From JAJFUE01 sp039683515 (lineage in GTDB: Bacteria > Sumerlaeota > Sumerlaeia > MVZB01), in assembly GCA_039683515.1 (NCBI GenBank), contig JBDKRG010000030.1, positions 6,868-70,867 of the forward strand: DNA of 64,000 nt. The letters run 5' to 3'. Position 1 is the first letter of the stretch. Every line of letters starts with the position of its first letter. The notes beneath the pieces were generated by a model, which was given only the letters and a program-made list of their open reading frames with translations, was not told the origin of the DNA and did no database searches. This document shows positions 54,805 through 62,695 of the stretch, piece after piece. The translations under genes and the position numbers were made by a program.

Positions 54805-55761
54805 ATGCGTGTTACCATATCGCCATACCCCGACGCGCAGCCGGTCTCCACGCTGATCCGCGCGCTCTCCCCCGCCGTCCATCACGTCGAGGATCTGCGC
54901 AGCGCCGAGCGCGTCTCGCGTCTCAAGCGCAAATGGCCGGCGATCGGCGAAGCCGCCGACCACCCGTTCGCGGAGTTTCACCTGAAACAAATCCAGGAAT
55001 TCGTCGGCGTCCGCCTCTTCATGCAGGAATTTCTGATCCTCGCCGCCGTAATCGTCTTTTCCATCTATTTTCAATCGCTCTCAACGCTCGTGATTGTGTT
55101 CGTGATGTTTTTTGTCAGCCGCTTTGCCAATCCGGAAGCAACCTTTTCCGTCGGCAAACTATTCATCAAGCCTTCCATCATACACCTCGGCCCGCTGTGG
55201 ATGACCGGCGTCCAGATGCCGACCATCATCGCCATCGAAATCGCCTCGCATGAATACTGGCCCCGCTTTCGATACGGCCGCCATTTCGAGCTTGCGATCT
55301 GGGGCTCATGCGCGCTGGCCGAGATCGTCTGGGCGATTACGCATCGCATTCCGTCTTGGGGCATCCCGGCGTTTATTTTGATGCAAATCGGCCTGCTTGC
55401 CGCATGGATTGCGATTTACCTCGTCGGCCAATCTGCCGAACTGCACGCCTACAACATCATCACCACAATCAACCGGGCTCTCGACCCCCACATCAAGCCG
55501 GTCACCATTCTCCTTCTTTCCGGAATTGTCATATCCATCGGCGGCGTTTTGTTTTGTTTTGTTTACCGGTTTCATTCCTCGCCTCCCCCGCAACTCTTCA
55601 CCGCCGTCGGAACCGCCATGCTCATCGCGAGTTTGTCGCTCATTTACTATCTGCGTGTCACCCTCCCCAGGCGCCTCGACCGCGACTTCACCAAAATGGC
55701 CGCCCGCGCGCAGTCGCGTTTCCACGCCATTGTCACCGACGAATCGCGCAAATTCGAATAG
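54805..55761 (+). CDS. Tandem membrane protein family, member 1
   Basis: 318 residues. After ~35 residues comes the family motif LKRKWPAIGEAADHPFAEFH, then about eight membrane helices; the second shared segment is HLGPLWMTGVQMPTIIAIEIA. The C-terminus is basic and probably cytosolic. Related to the next two genes by the [KR]RWPAIGE..DHP motif. No known family; the short LW..G..xxE...EIA segment recalls ABC-2-type permeases, weakly. It follows the zinc-finger gene by 3 nt. Confidence 0.7.
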   Translation: MRVTISPYPDAQPVSTLIRALSPAVHHVEDLRSAERVSRLKRKWPAIGEAADHPFAEFHLKQIQEFVGVRLFMQEFLILAAVIVFSIYFQSLSTLVIVFVMFFVSRFANPEATFSVGKLFIKPSIIHLGPLWMTGVQMPTIIAIEIASHEYWPRFRYGRHFELAIWGSCALAEIVWAITHRIPSWGIPAFILMQIGLLAAWIAIYLVGQSAELHAYNIITTINRALDPHIKPVTILLLSGIVISIGGVLFCFVYRFHSSPPPQLFTAVGTAMLIASLSLIYYLRVTLPRRLDRDFTKMAARAQSRFHAIVTDESRKFE

Positions 55762-55836
55762 CCTCCAAACAAAACTGGACCCATCCGTCCCGTTGCATTA
55801 TTTTAGCCCGCAGTCAGCAACCGGAGACCTCGCGCA

Positions 55837-56775
55837 GTGACGGAGAAGTTCCAGCAACACGTCCAAGCCATCAAGCGCCGCTGGCCGGCGATCGGCGAGC
55901 ATCTCGACCACCCGCTCGCCGAGTGGTATTTCGAGCAGCGCGAAAACCAGCCGCGCCCCGGCCTGATGCACACGCTCATGAACAAACTGCTTGGCGCGCT
56001 GATGCCTGCTATCTTTCTGATTTTCCTGATCGTCGACGATACTCGCCGGTTTCGGGTTCTGGTTTTCTGGGTTGTGATGATTATCTCCGGAATAGCTTAT
56101 TTCACGCCAAGCACCCGCCGGAAAAGCATCAATCCGGTCCTGTATTTTCATCCAAAATCCAACTTGCGTCTGCGCGACATCTGGCTTTGCGGCGTCACCT
56201 ACAGTGAACTTCTTGCCCTTGAGATCATGCTCAATATTCACCCATATACGCGCCTCAGATTCTGGCTCGACGCAGCCGTGCTTGTCTCGGTCCTGTTCGC
56301 ATCGGTCGCAATGATTGCATGGAAGGGCTGGCTCACGCCCTGGACTTTGATTTTCGCCATATCCGCCTGGATCCTGATGATCGCGATCTATCGCGCAACG
56401 GGGAACTCAAGCACGACCGCACTGGCGGCGATCGCTCATTTTTCGGATGCTGTCGAACAGCGCTACAATCAGGCAGAAGCGACGATGAGCTCTCTCGCCA
56501 GGGGATGTCTTTGGTTTGTCGCGTTTTTTGGTGGTTTTATTCTGCTTCTGGGTGGGTTCTGTTCTCTTTTCGCCGCATTGGGGGAGGATCGTCTTCCCCT
56601 GTTGTTCATTCTACTGTCGATTTTTTGCCTCGCCGCCTCCGGGTTCATATTCAAATACGCGCATTCGGTCCAACCCCGGCTCGTGTCGAATAAGTTCTCG
56701 ACACGATGCGAACGCGGGCAAAAAATCTTCCCCGAGATCATTTACCGCGAATCCGAATTGTCGGACGTGAAGTGA
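55837..56775 (+). CDS. Tandem membrane protein family, member 2
   Basis: 312 residues, GTG start with GGAG upstream. N-terminal motif IKRRWPAIGEHLDHPLAEWY, then six to eight helices and the shared segment LRLRDIWLCGVTYSELLALE. The cytosolic-looking tail ends KIFPEIIYRESE, parallel to IIRAESE in member 3 and IVTDESRK in member 1. Function unknown. 75 nt follow member 1. Confidence 0.7.
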   Translation: MTEKFQQHVQAIKRRWPAIGEHLDHPLAEWYFEQRENQPRPGLMHTLMNKLLGALMPAIFLIFLIVDDTRRFRVLVFWVVMIISGIAYFTPSTRRKSINPVLYFHPKSNLRLRDIWLCGVTYSELLALEIMLNIHPYTRLRFWLDAAVLVSVLFASVAMIAWKGWLTPWTLIFAISAWILMIAIYRATGNSSTTALAAIAHFSDAVEQRYNQAEATMSSLARGCLWFVAFFGGFILLLGGFCSLFAALGEDRLPLLFILLSIFCLAASGFIFKYAHSVQPRLVSNKFSTRCERGQKIFPEIIYRESELSDVK

Positions 56776-56782
56776 CGGCTTT

Positions 56783-57688
56783 ATGAACGACCGCTTTCAA
56801 GAGACCCTGCAACTCATGAAGCAACGCTGGCCGGCCATCGGCGAGCACGCGGACCACCCCATGGGGCCGTGGTTCCTCGAGCGCCGCGCCGAGCGGCCGT
56901 GGCGGCGCCGCTACCGCGCGCGCTACCAGATGAGCATTTTCTGGCTGATCCCGCTGGCATTCATCTTCAGTATTTTTGCCCCGATCGTCTTTCTGATCAT
57001 TTTCTTGCTCCGGCGCACCTATAACCGCGGCGCAAAGGACCTGGCGCAGCCGGCCTCGTTCTTCGTCGGGCGCAGGCGCGCCAACCTGCACGAGCTGTGG
57101 CTGTCAGGCATGTCGGCTCCGGAGATGGCGGCCGTCGAGATCGCGCTGGCGCTCTCGGACCCGTGGCGCAAGAGCATGTGGTGGCCCAGTCTTTTCGTGT
57201 GGAACCTGATCCCGATTGGCGTCCTTTCCATGTGCGGCTACATTTCTTATCGTATGGAAGAGACCATACCGCCGCTGGGTTGGGCGTGCATCCTGACCGG
57301 GGCCGCATTCTGGTTTATCCTGTTCTTCGCGCTGAACAACCCGAATCGCACGGCAAAAATAGCGATGAAGGACTTCCTGGACGACGTCGACGAGCGCTGC
57401 CGCGGCAAAATCAAAAAGATCCTGTTCGGCTGTCAGCGCGCGGCGCTGGGGTGCATATTTGTCAACATCATGATGGCCGCCGTGGTAAATATATTCATGC
57501 TGGAGCATGGGTTCGAATACAGCATGCTGGTCCTTTTCGGCTCGGGGATTCTTCTCATCCCGTGGTATGTGATCAGGCACCAGCCGCGCATGGTCGAGAA
57601 TTTCTTCAAGGAACACAGCGTCAAGGTTCAGGAGCAGTTCGCGACGATCATCCGGGCCGAATCCGAAAAGGACATGGCCCGCAAATAA
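56783..57688 (+). CDS. Tandem membrane protein family, member 3
   Basis: 301 residues. MKQRWPAIGEHADHPMGPWF then helices and LHELWLSGMSAPEMAAVEIA. A mid-protein charged loop (MKDFLDDVDERCRGKIKK) matches FSDAVEQRYNQAEATMS in member 2. Starts 7 nt after member 2, so the three are co-transcribed; the thioesterase gene follows by 13 nt. Function unknown. Confidence 0.7.
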   Translation: MNDRFQETLQLMKQRWPAIGEHADHPMGPWFLERRAERPWRRRYRARYQMSIFWLIPLAFIFSIFAPIVFLIIFLLRRTYNRGAKDLAQPASFFVGRRRANLHELWLSGMSAPEMAAVEIALALSDPWRKSMWWPSLFVWNLIPIGVLSMCGYISYRMEETIPPLGWACILTGAAFWFILFFALNNPNRTAKIAMKDFLDDVDERCRGKIKKILFGCQRAALGCIFVNIMMAAVVNIFMLEHGFEYSMLVLFGSGILLIPWYVIRHQPRMVENFFKEHSVKVQEQFATIIRAESEKDMARK

Positions 57689-57701
57689 AAGGGGAATCAT
57701 C

Positions 57702-58127
57702 ATGGAAAGCGATGCCGGACGGAAAACATATGCCACCGAGTGGCGCGTCACCTACCGCATGACCGACCAGATGGGCGTCGTCTATTACGGCAATTACTTC
57801 GAGATGTTCGAGTTCGGCCGCACGGAACTGCTGCGCGGCACCGGCTTCAGCTACTCGCAGATGGAGCAGGACGGCTTTTACCTGCCCGTCACGCGCGCCT
57901 CAGCCGAGTACGTCGCCCCGGCCCGCTACGACGACCTGCTCGACATCCAGACTTCGATCACGCGCCTGGACCGCCTGCGCATCGAATTCGAGTACGAGAT
58001 CCGCCGCAAGGACGACGGCGGCCTGATCTGCCGCGGCGCGACGACGCACATCTTCGCCGGCGGCGACGGCCGCCCCCGCCGCCTCAACCCCGTCTGGCTC
58101 AAACGCATCCAGTCGCTCATGGAGTGA
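57702..58127 (+). CDS. YbgC/4-hydroxybenzoyl-CoA-type acyl-CoA thioesterase
   Basis: 141-residue hotdog-fold enzyme. The active-site segment is YRMTDQMGVVYYGNYFEMFE with catalytic Asp22; ARYDDLLDIQTSITRLDR and ARYD-type spacing fit the YbgC group. It hydrolyses acyl-CoA; partners are often the Tol-Pal system, not present here. AGGGG precedes the ATG. Confidence 0.88.
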   Translation: MESDAGRKTYATEWRVTYRMTDQMGVVYYGNYFEMFEFGRTELLRGTGFSYSQMEQDGFYLPVTRASAEYVAPARYDDLLDIQTSITRLDRLRIEFEYEIRRKDDGGLICRGATTHIFAGGDGRPRRLNPVWLKRIQSLME

Positions 58128-58239
58128 TCGGCGCGCTTTCTTTCGGGAGCGCTCAATGGGATTTCCTGTTTGATCCGCTTTGCATTCTGATATGATGGCA
58201 ACCATGCACGTTGACGGTTCGAGGAGTGTAACATTTGCC

Positions 58240-59334
58240 ATGACCCCCGTCGCCCACACGCCAACCGGCATCGCATGGGCCAATCCCGATGGCCCGCTGC
58301 TCCAGATCCGCGAGCTCAAGACGCATTTCATCACGCGCGACATGGTGCGGCGGGCGGTCGACGGCGTGAGCTTCGCGCTCGAGCGCGGGCGCAGCCTCGG
58401 GCTCGTCGGCGAGAGCGGCTGCGGCAAGTCGGTCACGGCGCTTTCGATCATGCGGCTCGTTCCGTCGCCTCCGGGCCGGATCGTCGGCGGCGAAATCACC
58501 TACAAGGGGACCGACCTGCTCGGCCTCGGCGAGCGCCAGATGCGGCGCGTGCGCGGCGCCGAAATCTCCATGATCTTCCAGGAGCCGATGACGTCGCTCA
58601 ACCCGGTCTTCACCGCCGGCTCGCAGGTCGCCGAGGTCTTCCGCATCCACCGCGGCATGTCGCGCCGCGAGGCGTTCGACCGCGCCGTCGACATGCTCAA
58701 GCAGGTCCGCATCCCCGACCCGGCCCGCCGCGCCCGCGAATACCCGCACCAGATGAGCGGCGGCATGCGCCAGCGCGTCATGATCGCGATGGCCCTGGCC
58801 TGCAACCCCGACCTCCTCATCGCCGACGAGCCGACCACGGCGCTCGACGTCACCGTGCAGGCACAGATCCTGAAATTGATGAACGAGCTTCAAGAGGAGT
58901 TCAAGTCATCGATCATCATGATCACGCACGACCTGGGCGTCGTGGCCGAGACCTGCGACGACGTCGCCGTGATGTATGCCGGCCAGATCGTGGAAGAGGC
59001 GAAGACCGCGGAATTGTTCGAGCGCCCGCTGATGCCATATACACAGGGCCTCATGCGCTCGGTGCCGCGCCTGGAATGGGTCGCCGAGCGCCACACGATC
59101 CGGCCGATCCCGGGCTCGGTCCCCGACCCCGCGCACTTCCCGGCCGGCTGCCGGTTCCACCCGCGCTGCCCGTTCGCCGGCGACGGCTGCCTCGAGCCGC
59201 AGACGCTCGCCGAGGTCGTCCCCGGCCACTCCGTCCGCTGCCACCGCTGGAAGGAAATCCAGGAAGACCCGGTCAAGGCGTCCGAAACCGCGACCGTCGC
59301 CAAGGCCCGCGACCAGCGCGTCGCCGCCGGCTGA
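58240..59334 (+). CDS. Oligopeptide/dipeptide ABC transporter ATPase (OppD/DppD-like), orphan
   Basis: 364 residues with Walker A GESGCGKS (57-64), signature MSGGMRQRVMIAMAL, Walker B DLLIADEPTTALD, and the C-terminal oligopeptide-type extension RPIPGSVPDPAHFPAGCRFH with cysteines. ATG at 58240 has GAGGAG 13 nt upstream; an earlier ATG at 58204 is possible. Permease, OppF and binding-protein genes are absent on both sides, so it must partner with distant genes. Confidence 0.88.
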   Translation: MTPVAHTPTGIAWANPDGPLLQIRELKTHFITRDMVRRAVDGVSFALERGRSLGLVGESGCGKSVTALSIMRLVPSPPGRIVGGEITYKGTDLLGLGERQMRRVRGAEISMIFQEPMTSLNPVFTAGSQVAEVFRIHRGMSRREAFDRAVDMLKQVRIPDPARRAREYPHQMSGGMRQRVMIAMALACNPDLLIADEPTTALDVTVQAQILKLMNELQEEFKSSIIMITHDLGVVAETCDDVAVMYAGQIVEEAKTAELFERPLMPYTQGLMRSVPRLEWVAERHTIRPIPGSVPDPAHFPAGCRFHPRCPFAGDGCLEPQTLAEVVPGHSVRCHRWKEIQEDPVKASETATVAKARDQRVAAG

Positions 59335-59450
59335 TTTCCCGGAAACGCCGATCTCCGGATCGGCTCTGGCGCAGTCGGTCTCATTGTTTTTTTCTCTCCG
59401 CTGAATAAAAATTCACTCCCGAACCGTCTGTTACTCAGAAGGCGAATCGA

Positions 59451-59975
59451 ATGGCGCAGGTTATGACCGCTCCACCGCCCGATATCGACACGACACTGAC
59501 GCTTCGGGCCGAGCTTGAATTCATTTACGACGCCTGCGCGCCGCAGTTTCTGGCCTGCGCGGTCTCGATCGTCGGCTGCCGCGACCGCGCCGAGGACGCC
59601 ATTCACGAGGCGTTTTGCAGGCTCCTCAAGCTCGACGAGCGCCCGCGAAACCTGAAAGCCTTCGCATTCCGCAGCGTCCGCAACGCGGCGATCGACATCC
59701 TCCGGCGCGACGGCCGTTTTGTCGAACTCGACGAAAGTGTTTTTGTCTCGGGCGCCGCCGGCCCGCTCGAGTCGGCGCAAACGAATGAATTCCGGGCGCA
59801 GGTCGCGGCGGCGCTTGGGACGCTCCCGCCCGACGAGCGCGAAACCATCATCCAGCACGTCTACGGCGGCCTGACGCTGCGCGAGATCGCCGAGATGCGC
59901 GACGCCCCGCCGGGCACGATCGCCACCTGGTACCGACGCGGCATGGAAAAGCTGCGCCGGTCTTTGAAGGAGTGA
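59451..59975 (+). CDS. ECF-family RNA polymerase sigma factor
   Basis: 174 residues with region 2 (EDAIHEAFCRLLKL, FAFRSVRNAAIDILRR) and region 4 (LGTLPPDERETIIQHVYGG, LREIAEMRDAPPGTIATWYRRG). Typical ECF length. It heads an operon with a membrane anti-sigma-like protein and secreted proteins. AAGGCG lies upstream of the ATG. Confidence 0.92.
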   Translation: MAQVMTAPPPDIDTTLTLRAELEFIYDACAPQFLACAVSIVGCRDRAEDAIHEAFCRLLKLDERPRNLKAFAFRSVRNAAIDILRRDGRFVELDESVFVSGAAGPLESAQTNEFRAQVAAALGTLPPDERETIIQHVYGGLTLREIAEMRDAPPGTIATWYRRGMEKLRRSLKE

Positions 59976-59980
59976 GCACC

Positions 59981-60346
59981 ATGGACGACCTCGAACGCAA
60001 ACTCAAGACGCTCTCGCTCGGCGAGCCGTCGGCCGGCCTGCGCGACCGCATCTTCAATGGCGAACCGGCCGCCGCGCCCGTCCGCGCGATACGGCCGCGC
60101 CTCTCTGCCCGGCGCATCCCTCTCGCCTGGGCCGCGGCCGTCGCCCTGTTCTGTTCCGTCGCCGGCTACGGCGCGGGCGCGATGCGAAAACCCGCCGCCC
60201 CAGCCGCGGCAATCCCCGCGTCGACCGTCCGCGTCGAAGTCATCAAAACCACGAACCCAAGGAACATGTTCGATTTCACCGCGCCGGCCAACGATTTCCT
60301 CCCCGGCAAGGTAAACGTCCGCGTCACATCCCATGGCGAGGTCTGA
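59981..60346 (+). CDS. Single-span membrane protein, putative anti-sigma factor
   Basis: 121 residues: a short cytosolic N-terminus (MDDLERKLKTLSLGEPS), one membrane helix (IPLAWAAAVALFCSVAGYGAGA) and a ~60-residue external tail. No zinc motif of classical ZAS anti-sigma factors. Position immediately after an ECF gene supports an anti-sigma role. AAGGAG precedes the ATG at 59981; a GTG at 59972 overlapping the sigma stop is the alternative. Confidence 0.6.
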   Translation: MDDLERKLKTLSLGEPSAGLRDRIFNGEPAAAPVRAIRPRLSARRIPLAWAAAVALFCSVAGYGAGAMRKPAAPAAAIPASTVRVEVIKTTNPRNMFDFTAPANDFLPGKVNVRVTSHGEV

Positions 60347-60348
60347 CC

Positions 60349-61188
60349 ATGAAAACAATGGTAGGTCGGGTCTGCGACCCGACTCTGAAAACTCGACAAT
60401 TCGTCCAGCTCGTTTGTTTCTTCACGCTTGTTTTTCTGATCCCAACGGCCCGCGCCGCCGACCTGGTCAGCATTTACTGCCAGGTGTTCCGCACCACCGG
60501 CAACCTCGTCGGCGACACGTCGATCGACGAAAACGTCTGGGCCGGAGCTCGGCCGCCATCGGCCGAGCTCCAGCGCGCCGTCACGCTTTTCAACGAGGGC
60601 CATTTCCGCCTCGACCAGGACCGCCTCGACGCCAAGATCAATGGCTGGAAATGGAACGACAAGGACATCCCAATTACAAAGGCAAGGGAAAGCCGCATCC
60701 TTCCTGAAGACAAGGTTCAGCTCATCGAGTCGTGGACGAACATCGTCCCTGGCCAGACCGCCAACTTCGAGATCGGCTCGCAGCAGCAGCTCGAATATTT
60801 CGAGAAAACCGGCAGCGATCTCTATCAACTCAGGAAACTGGACGCGCTCACCGGACTCAAAATCGGCATGCGCGTCGACGGCCGCCTCGGCGACCCGCTC
60901 CTGCGCGTCTCGAACCTGACGATCTCGCTCAAATCGGTCGAAAAGCGCGAACCGCTTGAAGGCACCTTGCTCCCCGTCGGCAGGCCCGTCCTGAACGAGG
61001 CTCAATACAAACTCGCCCTCAAGCTGAGAAGCGGCAACAGCTACGGCATCCTGCTTCACCCGGGCGAAGGCCAGGGCGTCCTCATCATCCGCCTCAACAT
61101 CGCAGTGGGTAGGCCGGTTTCGCCGAAACCGGCATCTGAACAAACTACGCCGCCGTCGGCGACGTCGGCCTACAAGGAGTCGAAATAA
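60349..61188 (+). CDS. Secreted secretin-domain-like protein with repeat-derived ends
   Basis: 279 residues. A signal peptide (VQLVCFFTLVFLIPTARA) leads into a domain whose C-terminal half resembles the beta-rich secretin core (LKIGMRVDGRLGDPLLRVSNL, LKLRSGNSYGILLHPGEG). Residues 5-13 are encoded by a GTAGGTCGGG palindrome and residues ~254-275 by a GTAGGCCGG palindrome, both of which also occur in intergenic DNA. No start is available after the first repeat. The stop overlaps the next ATG (TAATG). The secretin comparison is tentative. Confidence 0.6.
   Translation: MKTMVGRVCDPTLKTRQFVQLVCFFTLVFLIPTARAADLVSIYCQVFRTTGNLVGDTSIDENVWAGARPPSAELQRAVTLFNEGHFRLDQDRLDAKINGWKWNDKDIPITKARESRILPEDKVQLIESWTNIVPGQTANFEIGSQQQLEYFEKTGSDLYQLRKLDALTGLKIGMRVDGRLGDPLLRVSNLTISLKSVEKREPLEGTLLPVGRPVLNEAQYKLALKLRSGNSYGILLHPGEGQGVLIIRLNIAVGRPVSPKPASEQTTPPSATSAYKESK
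60361..60387 (+). repeat. GTAGGTCGGG palindrome inside a coding sequence
   Basis: GTAGGTCGGGTCTGCGACCC then GACTCTG, the inverse of 7108-7134. It encodes residues 5-13 of the secretin-like protein. Confidence 0.85.
61109..61173 (+). repeat. GTAGGCCGG palindrome inside a coding sequence
   Basis: GTAGGCCGG..CCGGCAT (61109-61135) and the 24-bp block at 61150-61173, identical to 9920-9943. It forms the last ~22 residues of the secretin-like protein. Confidence 0.88.
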
Positions 61189-62198
61189 TGCGCATCCGCT
61201 CAATCCTCCTCATCGCGCTCATTCTGATCGGCAACGCCGCGGCATCCGACTGGGCCACGACCACGACCACGCACATCGAGTCCAGCCCATGGGGCACATA
61301 TAAGAAGATCGAATTCCCCAAGGCCGAACTCCCGCGCAGCGGCTCGTCAGTCGATTACAAATTTTTCTATATGATGGATATCCGTTCGCTTATTTACGGT
61401 AATTATCAGTTCTCACGGGTCGGAATTCTCCACGTTCCGTTTGCGTGCATAGTGAACATGAATGTTTGCACCGTCCGCGACATCGAGCGCGACATTGTTT
61501 ATGGACCGGACCATACATCGCCGAGGCTCAAGCACGATCAGATTACTAACAATATTATCGTCGGCGATCAGCCCTTGTTCTGCCTGTTTGAGTACGATTC
61601 GTTGCTGCTCCGCGTGGAAGGCCAGGTCTCCGATGTCACTCAAAACGAGCAAAACACCTTGGCTGAACGGGTCATGGTCCTCGATACCCCGCCGGTCTCT
61701 TTGTTCGAGGGGGAGTTCTGGGGAAAGGATTGCGACGAGTTTTATGCTTACCGCTGGCTGAACACACCTATCTCAACGGTTTACTCCGAAATCAAGACTC
61801 CCGAGGAAGAATCCATGTGCGTGCTGAAGGCGTTGTTTATGTCCGCCTACGACCACAACAAAAACAGCAAGGGCGGCATCCACGACTCCATCCTGGATTT
61901 GGGCTTGGTGCAGGGGTACAAGCACACCGTCGACGTCACGCTCAACGGAGAGACGGTCGTTTCGAAGCACGAGTATTATGGAGTGGTGGATTCGATTCTT
62001 GGGAGCGGTGTCTGGATTTCCGAAAACAGCGAAAAAGGCAGCACCCACAGATTCCTGAGCATCCCGTTCATCGGCCCGGTCTGGGCTTCGTGGTGCAATA
62101 CCGAAAAGGACAATGAAACGCATTGGGGCGTATTCCCCATCCTGTGGCTCTGGGCGACCGATACGCCACGGCCGCCGAGCTTTGAAGCCTCCCGTTGA
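61188..62198 (+). CDS. Secreted protein of unknown function, 336 aa
   Basis: A clear signal peptide (MRIRSILLIALILIGNAAAS) precedes a beta-rich domain with no recognised motif. Five cysteines (two in FACIVNMNVCT) could form disulfides. AAGGAG precedes the ATG. Third gene downstream of the ECF sigma factor, so likely part of its regulon. The GC content and codon use are lower than in neighbouring genes. Confidence 0.7.
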   Translation: MRIRSILLIALILIGNAAASDWATTTTTHIESSPWGTYKKIEFPKAELPRSGSSVDYKFFYMMDIRSLIYGNYQFSRVGILHVPFACIVNMNVCTVRDIERDIVYGPDHTSPRLKHDQITNNIIVGDQPLFCLFEYDSLLLRVEGQVSDVTQNEQNTLAERVMVLDTPPVSLFEGEFWGKDCDEFYAYRWLNTPISTVYSEIKTPEEESMCVLKALFMSAYDHNKNSKGGIHDSILDLGLVQGYKHTVDVTLNGETVVSKHEYYGVVDSILGSGVWISENSEKGSTHRFLSIPFIGPVWASWCNTEKDNETHWGVFPILWLWATDTPRPPSFEASR

Positions 62199-62254
62199 CT
62201 CTCCCGGTTGTATCTGGATAATCGTCGCAGTTCAGATCGAGGAGAGTCGCCGCG

Positions 62255-62695
62255 ATGAAAAACCTCATGATTGCGGTTGCGTGCTGCGCGCTGCTTTGCT
62301 CGTGCGTCAGCGTCAAGGTCGGGGCCCGGTCCGAGCCGTCGCGGCTTCAGTTCGAGGGCCTCGGAACCGCCTACGCGGCGGTCAACGGCATCCGCCCGTA
62401 TGACGGGACGATCATCCGGCTCAACGTCGTCTCCGAGGAAAACTACGACGGCGAGCTGGCCGCGATCGAAATCTGGCCGGTTTGCGAATTGGGCATCGGC
62501 CTGATCGGCGCCCGCCTCCACGTCTTCCCGGTCGAGATCGGCGCCGGCATCCTGTTCTACGACCCCGCCCCCGAGGACTACCTCGAATTCGACGACGAAG
62601 AGGACGACGGAGATCACGCCATCAAGGCCGGGACTCAGGACGCCGCGTCGAACTCGGCAATGAGCTCGCCGAGCCGGCCGATCACTCGGTCGTAG
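62255..62695 (+). CDS. Small lipoprotein, 146 aa
   Basis: Lipobox ALLCSC at residues 12-17, then a beta-rich region (RLQFEGLGTAYAAVNGIRPY; IIRLNVVSEENYDGELAAIEI) and an acidic tail (EFDDEEDDGDH). GAGGAG precedes the ATG. Its last 61 nt overlap the 3' end of ispG on the other strand, so the C-terminus may be shorter in function. Family unknown. Confidence 0.6.
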   Translation: MKNLMIAVACCALLCSCVSVKVGARSEPSRLQFEGLGTAYAAVNGIRPYDGTIIRLNVVSEENYDGELAAIEIWPVCELGIGLIGARLHVFPVEIGAGILFYDPAPEDYLEFDDEEDDGDHAIKAGTQDAASNSAMSSPSRPITRS

